Shown here in pieces: positions 1-12,368 of a DNA stretch of 64,000 nucleotides. Each line of letters begins with the position of its first letter. Position 1 is the first letter of the stretch. The stretch spans positions 124,001 through 188,000 of the forward strand of contig JAKOQB010000002.1 in assembly GCA_029778535.1 (NCBI GenBank), in the 5' to 3' direction. The notes under the pieces are model-generated. The model searched no databases. It had not been told where the DNA came from and saw nothing but the letters and a program-made list of their open reading frames with translations. The position numbers and the translations under genes were made by a program. Source of the stretch: Pseudomonadota bacterium (lineage in GTDB: Bacteria; Pseudomonadota; Gammaproteobacteria; Burkholderiales; Burkholderiaceae_F).

Positions 1-1056
1 GCGACCATCGAGGGGCTGATCACCGAGCAGTACCTGGTGCGCGACGGGCGCGAGCTGCATCCGACCGCCAAGGCGTTTCAGCTGATGCGCGCGCTGCGCG
101 GCTTCGGCGTCGACGATCTCGACGCGCCCGAGCTGACCGGCGAGTGGGAGTTCAAGCTGGCGCAGATGGAGCGCGGGAAACTGAAGCGCGATGCGTTCAT
201 GAAGGAGATCGCGGCGATGACGAAGGACATCGTCGCGCGCATCAAGAAGGGCGCCGAGAAGGGCGATGTCCCGGGCGACTACGTGACGCTGAAGGCCAAG
301 TGCCCGAAGTGCGGCGGCACGGTCAAGGAGAACTACCGCCGCTACGCCTGCACCAGGTGCGAGTTCTCGATCAGCAAGCATCCGGGCAGCCGCTTCTTCG
401 AGCCGGCCGAGGTCGAGCAGCTGCTGCGCGACAAGCAGATCGGTCCGCTCTCGGGATTCCGCAGCAAGATGGGACGGCCGTTTTCCGCGGTGCTGAAGCT
501 CGCGCCGCCGCAGTTCAAGCTCGAGTTCGATTTCGGCAACGCGCCGGCCGGCGATGAAGGCGAGCCGGTCAGCTTTGACGGCCTGACGCCGTTGGGCGCG
601 TGTCCCAAGTGCCGCGCGCGCGTGTTCGAGCAGCCGATGGCGTACGTGTGCGAGAACTCGGTCGGCCCCGCGAAGAGCTGCGACTTTCGCTCCGGCAAGG
701 TGATCCTGCAGCAACCGATCGAGCCCGAGCAGATGCGCAAGTTGCTGGCCGAAGGCAAGACCGATCCGCTGCGCGGCTTCGTGTCCAACCGCACGCGGCG
801 CAAGTTCTCCGCGCAACTGGTGAAGAAGCCCGACGGCACGATCGGCTTCGAGTTCGCGCCGCGCGGCCCGGCCAAGGAAACCAAGGCGGCCGAGCCCGCG
901 GCGACCTACGGAGCGCGGCCGAAAGCGGGCGCGCGCGCTGCGGCGGTCGAACCGGCCGCCAAGACCGCGCGCCAGCGCACAACCAAGAAGGTCGCGAAGC
1001 GGGCGGTCAAGGCGACCAAGGAACCGGCGCGCGGCGCCAAGCGCGCGGCGCGCTGA
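1..1056 (+). CDS. topB: DNA topoisomerase III, C-terminal part (5' end outside window)
   Basis: The reading frame is open from base 1, so only the last 351 residues are present. It shows the end of the type IA catalytic region followed by two Topo C-terminal zinc-ribbon repeats: a CPKCGG...CTRC module near base 300-360, and a degenerate CPKCRA...CEN...CDF module near 600-690. Each is followed by the GPLxGFRSK-type sequence typical of topoisomerase III C-terminal repeats. The last 60 residues are a Lys/Ala/Arg-rich tail, probably a nonspecific DNA-binding extension. The enzyme relaxes and decatenates single-stranded or negatively supercoiled DNA in the cytoplasm. The active-site tyrosine lies upstream of the window. 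The gene converges on the minus-strand HDOD gene with 3 bases between the stops. Confidence 0.9.
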   Translation, partial: ATIEGLITEQYLVRDGRELHPTAKAFQLMRALRGFGVDDLDAPELTGEWEFKLAQMERGKLKRDAFMKEIAAMTKDIVARIKKGAEKGDVPGDYVTLKAKCPKCGGTVKENYRRYACTRCEFSISKHPGSRFFEPAEVEQLLRDKQIGPLSGFRSKMGRPFSAVLKLAPPQFKLEFDFGNAPAGDEGEPVSFDGLTPLGACPKCRARVFEQPMAYVCENSVGPAKSCDFRSGKVILQQPIEPEQMRKLLAEGKTDPLRGFVSNRTRRKFSAQLVKKPDGTIGFEFAPRGPAKETKAAEPAATYGARPKAGARAAAVEPAAKTARQRTTKKVAKRAVKATKEPARGAKRAAR

Positions 1057-1059
1057 GCC

Positions 1060-2283
1060 CTACACCAGGCTTTGCAGCGCGTCGCTGGCGGCGAGCGCCT
1101 GCAGCAGCGCCGCATTGACCGCCGCCGCGGGCGCGACCGGCAGATCGGCGCCGGACGATGCGCCATTGATTCCCTCGAGCGCGCGCGCCTGCCGCAGATA
1201 TGGCGCGGCCGGGCCGGCGCCGTCGAGCACCGCGTCGATGATCGGGCGCGGCAGATCGATGGAGCCGAGCAGCTCGCGCGCCGGCACGCCGGTGATGCGG
1301 TCGAGCAGCGAGAACGCGCCGACCGCGAAGCCGTCGTCGGCGACGCCGTGCGCGTCGAGCGCGAGCGCGAGGTTCTCGATGAAGAAGCCGCGCGCCACGC
1401 AGGCGTGGATCTGCGGCAGCGCGCGGCTGCCCTTCGAGGCGATCACCAGCAGCAGGATCAGCCACTTCAGCAGGCGCTTGTAGCCGAGCAGCGTGATCGC
1501 CTGCGCCAGCGAGCCGATCGGCGCGCCGCGCCGGAACGCCGTGCTGTTGGCGAGCGTCAGCAGCAGATACGCGAGCACCGGTTCGCCCTTGAATGCGCGC
1601 TCGAGGTCGGCGGCATCCGCTTCCGACTGCAGCAGGCGAACCAGCTCGAGCACGGTCTTCTGCGACGGCCGCAGCGCTCCGGGTGCGTCCGGCACCGGCT
1701 CGTCGAGCGGCCAGCCGACGACCGCGTGCGCGCCGCTGCCGAATGCCAGTTCGGCTTCGGCGCGCGTCAGGCGACCGCGCGCCAGCCAGCCCATGCCGCT
1801 GAGCACGCTGACCCTCAGCGCCGCGTCGGCCAGCGCGTACTGGAACAGGCCCGCGACCCGCGCGTCGAGCGCCGCGCTGCCATCGGCGCGCAGCACGAGC
1901 CGCGTGCCGTTGTGCTGCACATGCCGCAGCCGCTCGATCGCTCCGTCACGCTCCAGTGCCTCGATGCCGACCTCGAGCAGCACGTTGCGCGGCGCCGACC
2001 ATCCGAGCAGCGCATCGTCGAGCTCGAATCCGTACGGCGCCAGCACCACCAGCCCGCGTGGAAACGGCGCGCCCGCGTCGGCCTCGAAACCCGCGATCAC
2101 CGCAGACAACACCTGCGGCAGCGGGCTCGCCGCGCCAACGGCGTGGTCGCGATGCAGCGCCAGCCGCACGCCGATTGGCCGATGATCGCGCGCGACGATC
2201 GCGCTCCACTGGGTGCGCATCGCGTGCAGCAGGTCGGGTGCAGGCGCTTCGCCACTGCCGCGATGCTCGGGTGCTGCGAACAA
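1060..2283 (-). CDS. HDOD domain protein with degenerate EAL-like N-terminus
   Basis: About 407 residues if started at the TTG at 2283, which has a GGAGG six bases upstream; the first ATG is at 2220. The open frame continues far upstream, but that part is low-complexity shadow of the divergent membrane-protein gene. The N-terminal half resembles the EAL-like part of YuxH-type proteins (a VLLEVGIEALERDGAIERLR segment) without the ExLxR signature, so no phosphodiesterase activity is expected. The C-terminal half has the HDOD pattern (LLTLANSTAFRRG, SLAQAITLLGYKRLLKWLILL). HDOD proteins act in signal transduction, often with two-component or c-di-GMP systems; the target here is unknown. The start choice is inferred. 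Confidence 0.75.
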   Translation of the reverse strand: MFAAPEHRGSGEAPAPDLLHAMRTQWSAIVARDHRPIGVRLALHRDHAVGAASPLPQVLSAVIAGFEADAGAPFPRGLVVLAPYGFELDDALLGWSAPRNVLLEVGIEALERDGAIERLRHVQHNGTRLVLRADGSAALDARVAGLFQYALADAALRVSVLSGMGWLARGRLTRAEAELAFGSGAHAVVGWPLDEPVPDAPGALRPSQKTVLELVRLLQSEADAADLERAFKGEPVLAYLLLTLANSTAFRRGAPIGSLAQAITLLGYKRLLKWLILLLVIASKGSRALPQIHACVARGFFIENLALALDAHGVADDGFAVGAFSLLDRITGVPARELLGSIDLPRPIIDAVLDGAGPAAPYLRQARALEGINGASSGADLPVAPAAAVNAALLQALAASDALQSLV

Positions 2284-2493
2284 GCGATACCTCCGGAGCT
2301 GCTGCCTTCCGTTGCTTAGTCGGCAGCCGCGGCCCTGCGCTTGAGCCCGGCCGCGGCGACCGATCGCGCGAACTGACGGGCCTTTCCGGTTCAGCGCACG
2401 CGATTCGTCCGTCGGCCGGACCCGCGTGAGACAATCGCGCGCCCGCGATCGACCTTCGCCGCGGCCGCGCGCGGCGCCTGTTGTCCACCCCCG

Positions 2494-4572
2494 ATGCCGC
2501 TGTTCGCCTTCACGATCCTGCTGTCCGCCTTCCTGCTGTTCCTGGTGCAGCCGATCGTCGCCAAGCAGATCCTGCCGTGGTTCGGCGGCACGTCGGCCGT
2601 CTGGACCACGTGCCTGGTGTTCTTCCAGGTGCTGCTGCTGGCGGGCTACACCTATTCGCACCTGCTGGCGCGCAGGCTCGCGCCGCGCCGGCAGTCGCAG
2701 GTTCACATCGCGCTGCTCGCCGCGAGCCTGGCCTTCCTGCCGATCATTCCGCGCGATTTCTTCAAGCCCGCGGGCGAAGGCGACGCCGCGCTGCGCATCA
2801 TCGCGCTGCTCGCCGCCACCGTCGGGCTGCCGTACTTCCTGCTGTCGACCACCGGACCGCTGCTGCAGAAGTGGGTCGCGCACCGCTTTCCCGAAAAGAC
2901 CGTCTACCGCCTCTTCGCGCTGTCGAATTTTGGCTCGCTGATCGGCCTGCTCGCGTTCCCGTTCGCGATCGAGCCGTTCGCCTCGTCGGCGGTGCAGTCG
3001 TACGCTTGGAGCGCCGCGTATGCGCTGTTCGTGCTCGCCTGCGCCGCCACCGCATGGCAGGCGCGCACGCGCGGCGGCGAACCGGTCGCGGTCGATGCGC
3101 CGGCGGCCGGCGCCGCGGCCGACCCGCCGCCACGGTTCGCCGATTACGCGCTGTGGGTCGTGCTGGCCGCGCTCGGATCGATCATGTTGCTGGCGGCGAC
3201 CAGCCACATGACGCAGAACATCGCGTCGGTGCCGTTCCTGTGGGTGCTGCCGCTGACGCTGTACCTGGCGAGCTTCGTGGTCGCGTTCGAAGGCCGCGGC
3301 GGGCGCGGCTGGTACGACCGGCGCTGGTGGATGTTCCCCACGCTCGCGGTGCTGGTCGCGATGGCGTGGGGACTGTCGGCCAGTCGCGGCGTGCTCGACA
3401 TCAGCGTGGCGATCCCGCTGTACAGCCTCGGCGTGTTCCTCGCCTGCGTGCTGTGCCACGGCGAACTCGCTTTACGCAAGCCGGCGCCGAAATACCTGAC
3501 GCAGTTCTACCTGACGGTGTCGGCGGGCGGTGCACTCGGCGGCCTGTTCGTCGGCCTCGTCGCGCCGCGCAACTTTCCCGCCTACTTCGAACTGCCGCTG
3601 ACGCTCGCGCTGCTGGCCGCGCTCGCGATCTGGCTCGCGTGGGGCGTGAAGGCGCTGATCGGCCCGGCGCTGATCGCATCGATCGCCACCTCGTACTACG
3701 GCCTTACGTACCGCCAGTTCCTGCAGGACGACGTGCTGCTGATGAAGCGCAACTTCTACGGCATGCTGCGCGTGCGCGCGCAGGGCACGGGCGATCTCGA
3801 GGTGCGGCGCTTGTTGCACGGCGTGATCCTGCACGGCGAGCAGTTCGTGCGCGGCCCGCACCACCTGGAGCCCGGCACCTACTACGCGCGCACTTCCGGC
3901 GTCGGCCTGGCGATCGAGAGCAAGCAGGCGCGCGGTCCGGCCCGGCTCGGCGTGGTCGGGCTCGGCGTCGGCACGCTTTCCGCCTACGGCCGCGCGGGCG
4001 ACCTCGTGCGCTTCTATGAACTGGACCCCGACGTACTGGAACTGGCGCGCACCCGCTTCGACTATCTCTCCGCGTCGAAAGCGAAGCTGGAATTCGCGCT
4101 CGGCGACGCGCGCCTGTCGATGGAGCGCGAGCTGAAGGACAACCGCGCGCAGCGCTACGACGTGCTCGCGATCGACGCGTTCTCCAGCGATTCGATCCCG
4201 GTGCACCTGATCACGAAGGAAGCGATCGAGCTGTACGCGCGCGCGATCGCGCCCGATGGCATCATCGCCGTGCACATCTCCAACCGCTTCCTCGACCTGA
4301 AGCCCGTGCTGGCGAACATAGGCGCCGCGACGGGGCTGGCGGTGCGGCTGGTGTCCGATGCGCCGTCGGAGGAATTCGGTGCCTCGGGCACCGACTGGGT
4401 GCTGATCGCGCGCGACGAACGCGTGTTCGACGCGCCGCCATTGGCCGATCGCGTCGAGGAACTCGACCCGCGCCCGGAGTTCTCGCTGTGGACCGACCAG
4501 TTCAACAACCTGCTCGACGTGCTGAAGAGCAAGCCGCTGGCGGAACTGAAGTCGGTGCTGTTGGCCGACTGA
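2494..4572 (+). CDS. Membrane-fused spermidine synthase-like protein
   Basis: 692 residues. The N-terminal ~400 residues hold roughly ten hydrophobic segments, beginning FTILLSAFLLFLVQPIVAKQ. The C-terminal ~230 residues form a Rossmann methyltransferase/aminopropyltransferase fold: glycine motif VVGLGVGTLSAYG, acidic residue in FYELDPDVLELA, and a LAIDAFSSDSIPVHLIT loop. This architecture is common in Proteobacteria and annotated as a fused MFS/spermidine synthase. The aminopropyl acceptor is not established for the membrane class, so polyamine synthesis is a family-based guess. It is divergent from the HDOD gene across about 210 bases and 4 bases upstream of the fructosamine kinase, so probably co-transcribed with it. 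Confidence 0.85.
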   Translation: MPLFAFTILLSAFLLFLVQPIVAKQILPWFGGTSAVWTTCLVFFQVLLLAGYTYSHLLARRLAPRRQSQVHIALLAASLAFLPIIPRDFFKPAGEGDAALRIIALLAATVGLPYFLLSTTGPLLQKWVAHRFPEKTVYRLFALSNFGSLIGLLAFPFAIEPFASSAVQSYAWSAAYALFVLACAATAWQARTRGGEPVAVDAPAAGAAADPPPRFADYALWVVLAALGSIMLLAATSHMTQNIASVPFLWVLPLTLYLASFVVAFEGRGGRGWYDRRWWMFPTLAVLVAMAWGLSASRGVLDISVAIPLYSLGVFLACVLCHGELALRKPAPKYLTQFYLTVSAGGALGGLFVGLVAPRNFPAYFELPLTLALLAALAIWLAWGVKALIGPALIASIATSYYGLTYRQFLQDDVLLMKRNFYGMLRVRAQGTGDLEVRRLLHGVILHGEQFVRGPHHLEPGTYYARTSGVGLAIESKQARGPARLGVVGLGVGTLSAYGRAGDLVRFYELDPDVLELARTRFDYLSASKAKLEFALGDARLSMERELKDNRAQRYDVLAIDAFSSDSIPVHLITKEAIELYARAIAPDGIIAVHISNRFLDLKPVLANIGAATGLAVRLVSDAPSEEFGASGTDWVLIARDERVFDAPPLADRVEELDPRPEFSLWTDQFNNLLDVLKSKPLAELKSVLLAD

Positions 4573-4576
4573 GGTC

Positions 4577-5440
4577 ATGGGCCCCGCGCTGACCGCGGCG
4601 GTCGACCGGGCGCTGCGCGCCGCCGGCGCGGGCGCGCTGCGCGCCGCGCGGGAACTCGGCGGCGGCTCGTTCGGCGCCACGCTGCGCGTCGATGCCGGCA
4701 GCGAACAGTTCTTCCTGAAGCTCGGCGCGGCGACGCATCCGTTCGATGCCGAGGCGCAGGCACTCGAAGCGATCGCCGCCACGCGCACCTTGCGCGTGCC
4801 GCGCCCGCTCGCGCACGGCGTGGCCGGCGCGCACGGCTTCCTGCTGCTCGAATGGATCGAGCTCGCCGGCCACGGCGACTGGAATGCAGCGGGCGCTCTG
4901 CTGGCCGAACTGCACGCGGTCGAGGCGAATGAATTCGGCTGGCCGCGCGACAACACGATCGGCACCAGCCCGCAGTTCAATGCGCGCTGCACCGACTGGG
5001 CCGAATTCTGGCGCGAGCGCCGGCTGCGGCCGCAGTTCGCGCTGGCTCGCGCGCACGGCTCGAGCGCGCTCGCCGCGCTGGAGGCGCGCGCGTGCGCGGC
5101 CAGCGATCGCCTGCTCGCCGGCCATGCGCCGCGGCCCGCGCTGCTGCACGGCGATCTGTGGCGCGGCAACTTTGCATTCGATTCACGCGGCCAGCCGGTC
5201 GTGTTCGATCCGGCGAGTTACCACGGCGACCCGGAGACGGATCTGGCGATGGCGCAACTGTTCGGCGGCTTTCCGCCGCAGTTCTACGCCGCGTACGACG
5301 CCGCGCAGCCGGCGTGCGCCGGCCGCACGCGGCGGCTGCCGCTGTATCAGCTTTATCACGTGCTGAACCACGCGAACCTATTCGGCGGCGGCTATGTCGC
5401 GCAGGCGCGCGCGCTGATCGACGCGCTGGCCGCGGCGTGA
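4577..5440 (+). CDS. Fructosamine kinase family protein
   Basis: 287 residues, the usual length of the fructosamine/ketosamine-3-kinase family (APH-like fold). The N-lobe has GGGSFGATLRV and FFLKLG; a PRPLAHG strand and LLLEWIEL hinge follow. The catalytic loop is HGDLWRGNFAFD and the metal-binding Asp is in VVFDPASYHGDPETDLAM. The enzyme phosphorylates the 3-OH of Amadori products or ribulosamines on proteins or small molecules so that they decompose, a cytosolic deglycation repair. It starts 4 bases after the previous stop, suggesting translational coupling. Confidence in the family is high; the substrate is inferred. Confidence 0.88.
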   Translation: MGPALTAAVDRALRAAGAGALRAARELGGGSFGATLRVDAGSEQFFLKLGAATHPFDAEAQALEAIAATRTLRVPRPLAHGVAGAHGFLLLEWIELAGHGDWNAAGALLAELHAVEANEFGWPRDNTIGTSPQFNARCTDWAEFWRERRLRPQFALARAHGSSALAALEARACAASDRLLAGHAPRPALLHGDLWRGNFAFDSRGQPVVFDPASYHGDPETDLAMAQLFGGFPPQFYAAYDAAQPACAGRTRRLPLYQLYHVLNHANLFGGGYVAQARALIDALAAA

Positions 5441-5491
5441 CGCGCGCACGATTGCGGCATACTTGCGCGCCTTGCCCACGCACCGATCCGC

Positions 5492-5956
5492 ATGTCCAAC
5501 GCAACGAAGCCGAAGATCATCGTCAGAAACTCGGGCGTGCACGGCCGCGGCGTCTACGCCGGCCGCCGCATCAGGAAGGGCGAACGCGTGATCGAATACA
5601 AGGGCGAGCGCATCACGTGGCGGGAGGCCGACCGGCGGCCGCCGTCGGACCCCGACGATCCGCACCACACGTTCTTCTTCTCGCTCGACGACGGCAAGCA
5701 CGTGATCGATGCCGGGGTCGGCGGCAACGCCGCGCGCTGGATCAACCACTCGTGCGATCCGAACTGCGAGACCACGGAGGAGGATGGCCGCGTCTACATC
5801 GAGGCGCTGCGCGACATCCGCGCCGGCGAGGAGCTGTTCTACGACTATTCGCTAATCATCGACGAGCGCATCACGCCGACGCTGAAGAAGCAGTACCGCT
5901 GCCTGTGCGGCGCGAAGAACTGCCGCGGCACGATGCTGGCGCTGCGCAAACGCTAG
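5492..5956 (+). CDS. SET domain protein-lysine methyltransferase
   Basis: 154 residues, almost only a SET domain. GVHGRGVYAGRRIRKGERVIEY opens the fold, NHSCDPNCE is the cofactor/active-site pseudoknot, and ELFYDYS supplies the catalytic Tyr. A post-SET zinc cluster ends the protein: CLCGAKNCRGTM together with the Cys of NCE. These are the residues needed for S-adenosylmethionine-dependent lysine methylation, so it should be active. Small bacterial SET proteins of this type are widespread in Proteobacteria and their targets are mostly unknown. It lies 51 bases after the kinase and 8 bases before the DUF1993 gene. Confidence 0.9.
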   Translation: MSNATKPKIIVRNSGVHGRGVYAGRRIRKGERVIEYKGERITWREADRRPPSDPDDPHHTFFFSLDDGKHVIDAGVGGNAARWINHSCDPNCETTEEDGRVYIEALRDIRAGEELFYDYSLIIDERITPTLKKQYRCLCGAKNCRGTMLALRKR

Positions 5957-5964
5957 GAGAGCCC

Positions 5965-6474
5965 ATGACGAAAATCACCGCGCATTCGATCACCGTTCCG
6001 GTGTTCGTCCGCATGCTGACCAACCTGTCCGGCATCCTCGACAAGGCCGCCGCGTTCTGCGACCAGCGCAAGGTCAAGGAGGCGGTGCTGATGGAGGCGC
6101 GCCTGTTCCCGGACATGTTCCCGCTGACGATGCAGGTGCGCATCGCGTGCGACTTCGCGCGCGGCGGCGTCTCAAGGCTGGCGGGGCAGGAGCCGCCGAA
6201 GTACGAGGACAGCGAAGCGACCCTGGCGGACCTGAAGGGCCGCATCGCGCGCTCGATCGAATACGTGCAGGGGTTCACCGAGGCGCAGCTCGCCGACTGC
6301 GAGAGCCGCCGCGTCGTGCGCACGATCGGCGGCCGCGAAATCGTGTTCGACGGCTACGGTTACATCGCGCACTTCGCGCTGCCTAATTTCTTCTTTCACG
6401 TCACCACCGCGTACGACATCCTGCGCGCCAACGGCGTCGAGCTGGGCAAGCGCGACTACATCGGCGCACTCTGA
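5965..6474 (+). CDS. DUF1993 family protein
   Basis: 169 residues, started at the ATG at 5965 with GGAGA eight bases before. It matches the DUF1993 family in its opening ([21 protein letters not shown]), in [16 protein letters not shown], and in the C-terminal [20 protein letters not shown]. This family is related to the DinB-like four-helix fold, with a conserved His near the C-terminal helix. Its biochemical function is unknown. It directly follows the SET gene, probably in the same transcript. A perfect 7-bp hairpin (6475-6491) lies just after the stop. Confidence 0.85.
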   Translation: MTKITAHSITVPVFVRMLTNLSGILDKAAAFCDQRKVKEAVLMEARLFPDMFPLTMQVRIACDFARGGVSRLAGQEPPKYEDSEATLADLKGRIARSIEYVQGFTEAQLADCESRRVVRTIGGREIVFDGYGYIAHFALPNFFFHVTTAYDILRANGVELGKRDYIGAL

Positions 6475-6542
6475 CGCCGGTCAAACCGGCGCACGCCCGG
6501 CGCGAGCCGCTCGCGCTAGTCTTCGGCAGGAAGCAGTCACCG

Positions 6543-9014
<2,472 letters not shown>

Positions 9015-9148
9015 CGGGTCGCCTCCCGCCTGTGCGCGATCGGTGCGCGCGTGCGCGCCTGGACCCGGGCGAGCCGCGTCGCTCGCAAGTAGGATCGCTC
9101 ATACGTATAAATACGCATCGCTCAAGGACAGGGCGCAGAAGCGACGCA

Positions 9149-11400
9149 ATGAAAGCCTACGAAGGCATCTTCGAAGTCATTCCTGACGCGGTCCTCGTCG
9201 TCGACCCCGATGGCACGATCGTGCGCGCCAACGCGCAGAGCGCGCGCCTGTTCGGCTTCGGCGGCGACGAACTCGTCGGCATCCCGGTGGAAAGCCTGAT
9301 TCCGCAGCGGTTCGCCGCGCGCCACGCCGCGCATCGCGCCAGGTACGTCGCCAATCCCCGCGTGCGGCCGATGGCGCGCGACTCGACCTGCTTGCGCGCC
9401 GCAAGGACGGCAGCGAATTCCCGGTCGACATCATGCTCGGCCCGCTCGAAACCTCGAGCGGGACGATGACGCTATGCGTGGTGCGCGACGTTTCCGAGCG
9501 CCGGCGCACGGAAGACGCGCTGCGCGCCAGCGAGGCGCGCTTCCGCACGCTGGTCGAGCAGGCCACCGACGGCATCTTCATCTCGACCGCCGACGGGCAC
9601 TATCTGGACGCGAACACGGCCGGCTGCGAGATGGTCGGGTACTCGCGCGACGAGATCCTGCGCATGACGATCGCGCACCTGATTCCCGCCGACGAGGTGC
9701 CGCGCATCGCGCCCGAGGTCGCGCGCCTGCAGGGCGGACAGCCGGTGAAGAGCGAATGGCAATTCCGGCGCAGGGACGGCTCGATCTTCACCGGCGAGGT
9801 CAACGTCCGGCAGCTGCCGGACGCGCGCCTGCTCGCGATCCTGCGCGACATCAGCGAACGCAAGGCGGCGGAAGACGCGCTGCGCGCCAGCGAGGCGCGG
9901 CTGGCCGAGGCGCAGCAGCTCGCCGGGATCGGCAGCTGGGAACTCGATCTGGCGACCGAGGAACTGATCTGGTCCGCGCAGACGTACCGGATCTTCGAGG
10001 CCGAGCCAGCGGAGTTCGGCGGCGGCTACGACGACTTTCTCGGCCGGGTCCATCCGGACGACCGGGCGCGCGTGAACGACGCGTACACGCGCTCGCTCGT
10101 CAGCCGCATTCCGTACGAGATCGAGCACCGAGTCGTGATGAAGGACGGCCGGATCAAGCACGTGACCGAGCGCTGCATGACGCACTACGACGCCGGCGGC
10201 AGGCCGCTGCGTTCGATCGGCACGGTGCAGGACGTCACCGAGCGGCGGCGCATGGAGCAGGCGTTGCGCGCGGGCGAGGCGCGGCTGTCGGGCATCGTCG
10301 AGTCGGCGTTCGACGCGATCGTCACGATCGACGGGGACCAGCGCGTCGTCGTCTTCAACCGCGCCGCGGAGCGGATGTTCGGCATCGACGCGACCGAGGT
10401 GATCGGCGGCCCGCTGGACCGGCTCGTTCCGCCGCGCGTGCGCCCCCATCACCACGCGCTGGTGCAGCGCTTCGCGACCACCGGCGACGGGCCGCGCCGC
10501 ATGGGCACCGCGCACGAGATCACGGCGGTGCGCGCCGACGGCACCGAGTTTCCGGTCGAGGCGACCATCTCGCACCACGGCGAAGGGGAGCGGCTGCTGA
10601 TGACCGCGATGATCCGCGACGTGACCGAGCAGCGCCGCGCCGAACAGGCCGCGCGCGCGCAGGCGGCGGCGGAGGCGGCGAGCCGTGCGAAGACGGAGTT
10701 TCTGGCGCGGATGAGCCACGAGATGCGCACGCCGCTGAACGCGGTGCTCGGCTTCTCGCAACTGCTGCTGATGCAGGCGAAGGACCGCCTGGGCGAGCAG
10801 CAGACCAAGTGGACGCACAACATCGTCGAGGCCGGCCGCCATCTGACGCGGCTGATCGACGACCTGCTCGACATCTCGCGCATCGAGATGGGCGAGCTGG
10901 CGGTCGAGACCGTCGCGGTGGACCTGCAGCCGTTGCTCGACGAGGCGCTGCTGATGATGAACGGGCAGGCCGAGCGCGCCAAAGTCAGCGTCGGCGCCGA
11001 CTATCGCGGATCGGCGCCGCTGCAGGTCCTGGCCGATCCGACCCGCCTGCGGCAGGTCCTCCTGAACCTGCTGTCGAACGCGATCAAGTACAACCGCGAG
11101 GGCGGATCGGTGCGCGTCAGCGTCGCGCCGACCGACGATTGCGTGCAGATCGAGGTCGCCGACACCGGGCTCGGCATGACGCGCGAGCAGATCGACCGGC
11201 TGTTCGTTCCGTTCGACCGGCTCGGCCGCGAAAGCAGCCGCATCGAGGGCGTCGGCATCGGGCTGGCACTGAGCCGGCAACTCGTGCTGCTGATGCAGGG
11301 CACGATCGAGGTGCAGAGCGAGCCCGGGCGCGGAACCTCGATGCGGATCGGCCTGCCGCGCTGGGTGCCGCAGCCGGATGAAACCGCGGCGTCGGACTGA
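9149..11400 (+). pseudogene. Multi-PAS sensor histidine kinase, interrupted by one frameshift
   Basis: Two frames join into one kinase. From ATG 9149 the first frame gives a PAS domain (IFEVIPDAVLVVDPDGTIVRAN, GIPVESLIPQRFAARH) that breaks after VRPM. The second frame reads on from LARRKDGSEFPVDIM to the stop at 11400. Adding one G in the ATGGCG near 9370-9375 restores RPMGARLDLLARRKDG, the normal PAS linker. The rest has three more PAS domains (about 9535, 9895, 10283), a HisKA domain with SHEMRTPLN (phospho-accepting His near base 10718), and a HATPase with NLLSNAIKYN, DTGLGM and GVGIGLALSR. No transmembrane helix is seen, so it is probably cytoplasmic. If the shift is real, translation could restart at ATG 9433 (655 residues). 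No response regulator is adjacent. Confidence 0.8.
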
Positions 11401-11415
11401 CCGCTGCGGCCGGCC

Positions 11416-12348
11416 TCAGAACGCGACGTTGTTCCTGCCCTTGAGCTGCAGGATCTGGCGCGCGTCATCGGGCGTGGCAACCTCCAGCGACAGTGCCTCG
11501 AGAATCGTGCGGATGCGCCTGACCTGCGCGGCGTTGTTGCGCGCCAGGTGGCCCGGCCCGTCCCACAGCGAATCCTCCAGCCCGACGCGCACGTTGCCGC
11601 CGACCGCGGCCGACAGCGTGGCGACCGTCATCTGGTTGCGGCCCGCGCCGAGCACCGACCACACGTAGTCGTCGCCGAACAGTCGGTCGGCGGTGCGCTT
11701 CATGTGCAGCACGTCCTCGGGGTGCGGGCCGATGCCGCCGCGTAGACCGAACACCGACTGGATGAAGAGCGGCGGCTTCACCAGCCCGCGCTCGAGAAAG
11801 TGCGCAGCCGTGTACAGATGGCTGATGTCGTAGCACTCGATCTCGAAGCGCGTGCCGTTGTTGCTGCACGACTCCAGGATGAACGCGATGTCGGCGAATG
11901 TATTGCGGAAGATCCGGTCCCAGCTGCCCTCGAGATAGGGCCGCTCCCAGTCGAACTTGAATTCCTTCGTTCGCTTGAGCATCTCGTACAGGCCGAAGTT
12001 CATCGTGCCCATGTTCAGCGACGCGACCTCGGGCCTGAACTGCAGCGCCGGCCGCACGCGCTCCTGCACCAGCATCGTCGGCGCGCCGCCGGTGGTCAGG
12101 TTCACCACCACGTCGGACGCGGCCTTGATCTTCTTCAGGAACGGAGCGAAGAGCTCCGGCTCCTGCGAAGGCCGCCCGTCCTTCGGATCGCGCGCGTGCA
12201 GATGGACGATCGCCGCGCCGGCCTCGGCCGCGCCGAGCGCGCCGGCGGCGATTTCGTCGGCCGTGATCGGCAGATACGGCGACATCGACGGCGTGTGGAT
12301 CGCGCCGGTGACGGCACAGGTGATGATGACCTTGCGATTCTTGGCCAT
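11416..12348 (-). CDS. BKACE family beta-keto acid cleavage enzyme (3-keto-5-aminohexanoate cleavage-like)
   Basis: 310 residues, typical for the BKACE (DUF849) family. The zinc ligands are visible: His49 and His51 in VHLHARDP, and Glu258 in VGLEDSLWD. NLTTGG follows the metal site. Family members condense a beta-keto acid with acetyl-CoA, releasing acetoacetate and a new CoA ester; the substrate varies between subfamilies. It is the last gene of the minus-strand catabolic operon, 20 bases after the small AtuA piece, with GGAGG before ATG 12348. It converges on the histidine kinase. In this setting it probably ends a pathway that produces a beta-keto acid; that role is inferred. Confidence 0.9.
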   Translation of the reverse strand: MAKNRKVIITCAVTGAIHTPSMSPYLPITADEIAAGALGAAEAGAAIVHLHARDPKDGRPSQEPELFAPFLKKIKAASDVVVNLTTGGAPTMLVQERVRPALQFRPEVASLNMGTMNFGLYEMLKRTKEFKFDWERPYLEGSWDRIFRNTFADIAFILESCSNNGTRFEIECYDISHLYTAAHFLERGLVKPPLFIQSVFGLRGGIGPHPEDVLHMKRTADRLFGDDYVWSVLGAGRNQMTVATLSAAVGGNVRVGLEDSLWDGPGHLARNNAAQVRRIRTILEALSLEVATPDDARQILQLKGRNNVAF

Positions 12349-12368
12349 GTTGTCCTCCAGGGATGGGT

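Noticed and set aside
2284-3459. N-terminal extension of the HDOD frame to 799 residues
   Set aside because: The extension is Arg/Gln-rich shadow of the plus-strand membrane-protein gene, with no domain and no ribosome site.
6475-6491. Hairpin CGCCGGT-CAA-ACCGGCG as a terminator before copA
   Set aside because: Seven perfect pairs, but no T-run and a GC content expected to give many such stems by chance.
6475-6542. CueR operator before copA
   Set aside because: No MerR-type dyad in a 19-base spacer promoter could be found in the 68 bases.
9100-9120. CATACGTATAAATACGC as a promoter/operator before the histidine kinase
   Set aside because: It is AT-rich and partly palindromic, but no -35 at a proper distance or known site fits.
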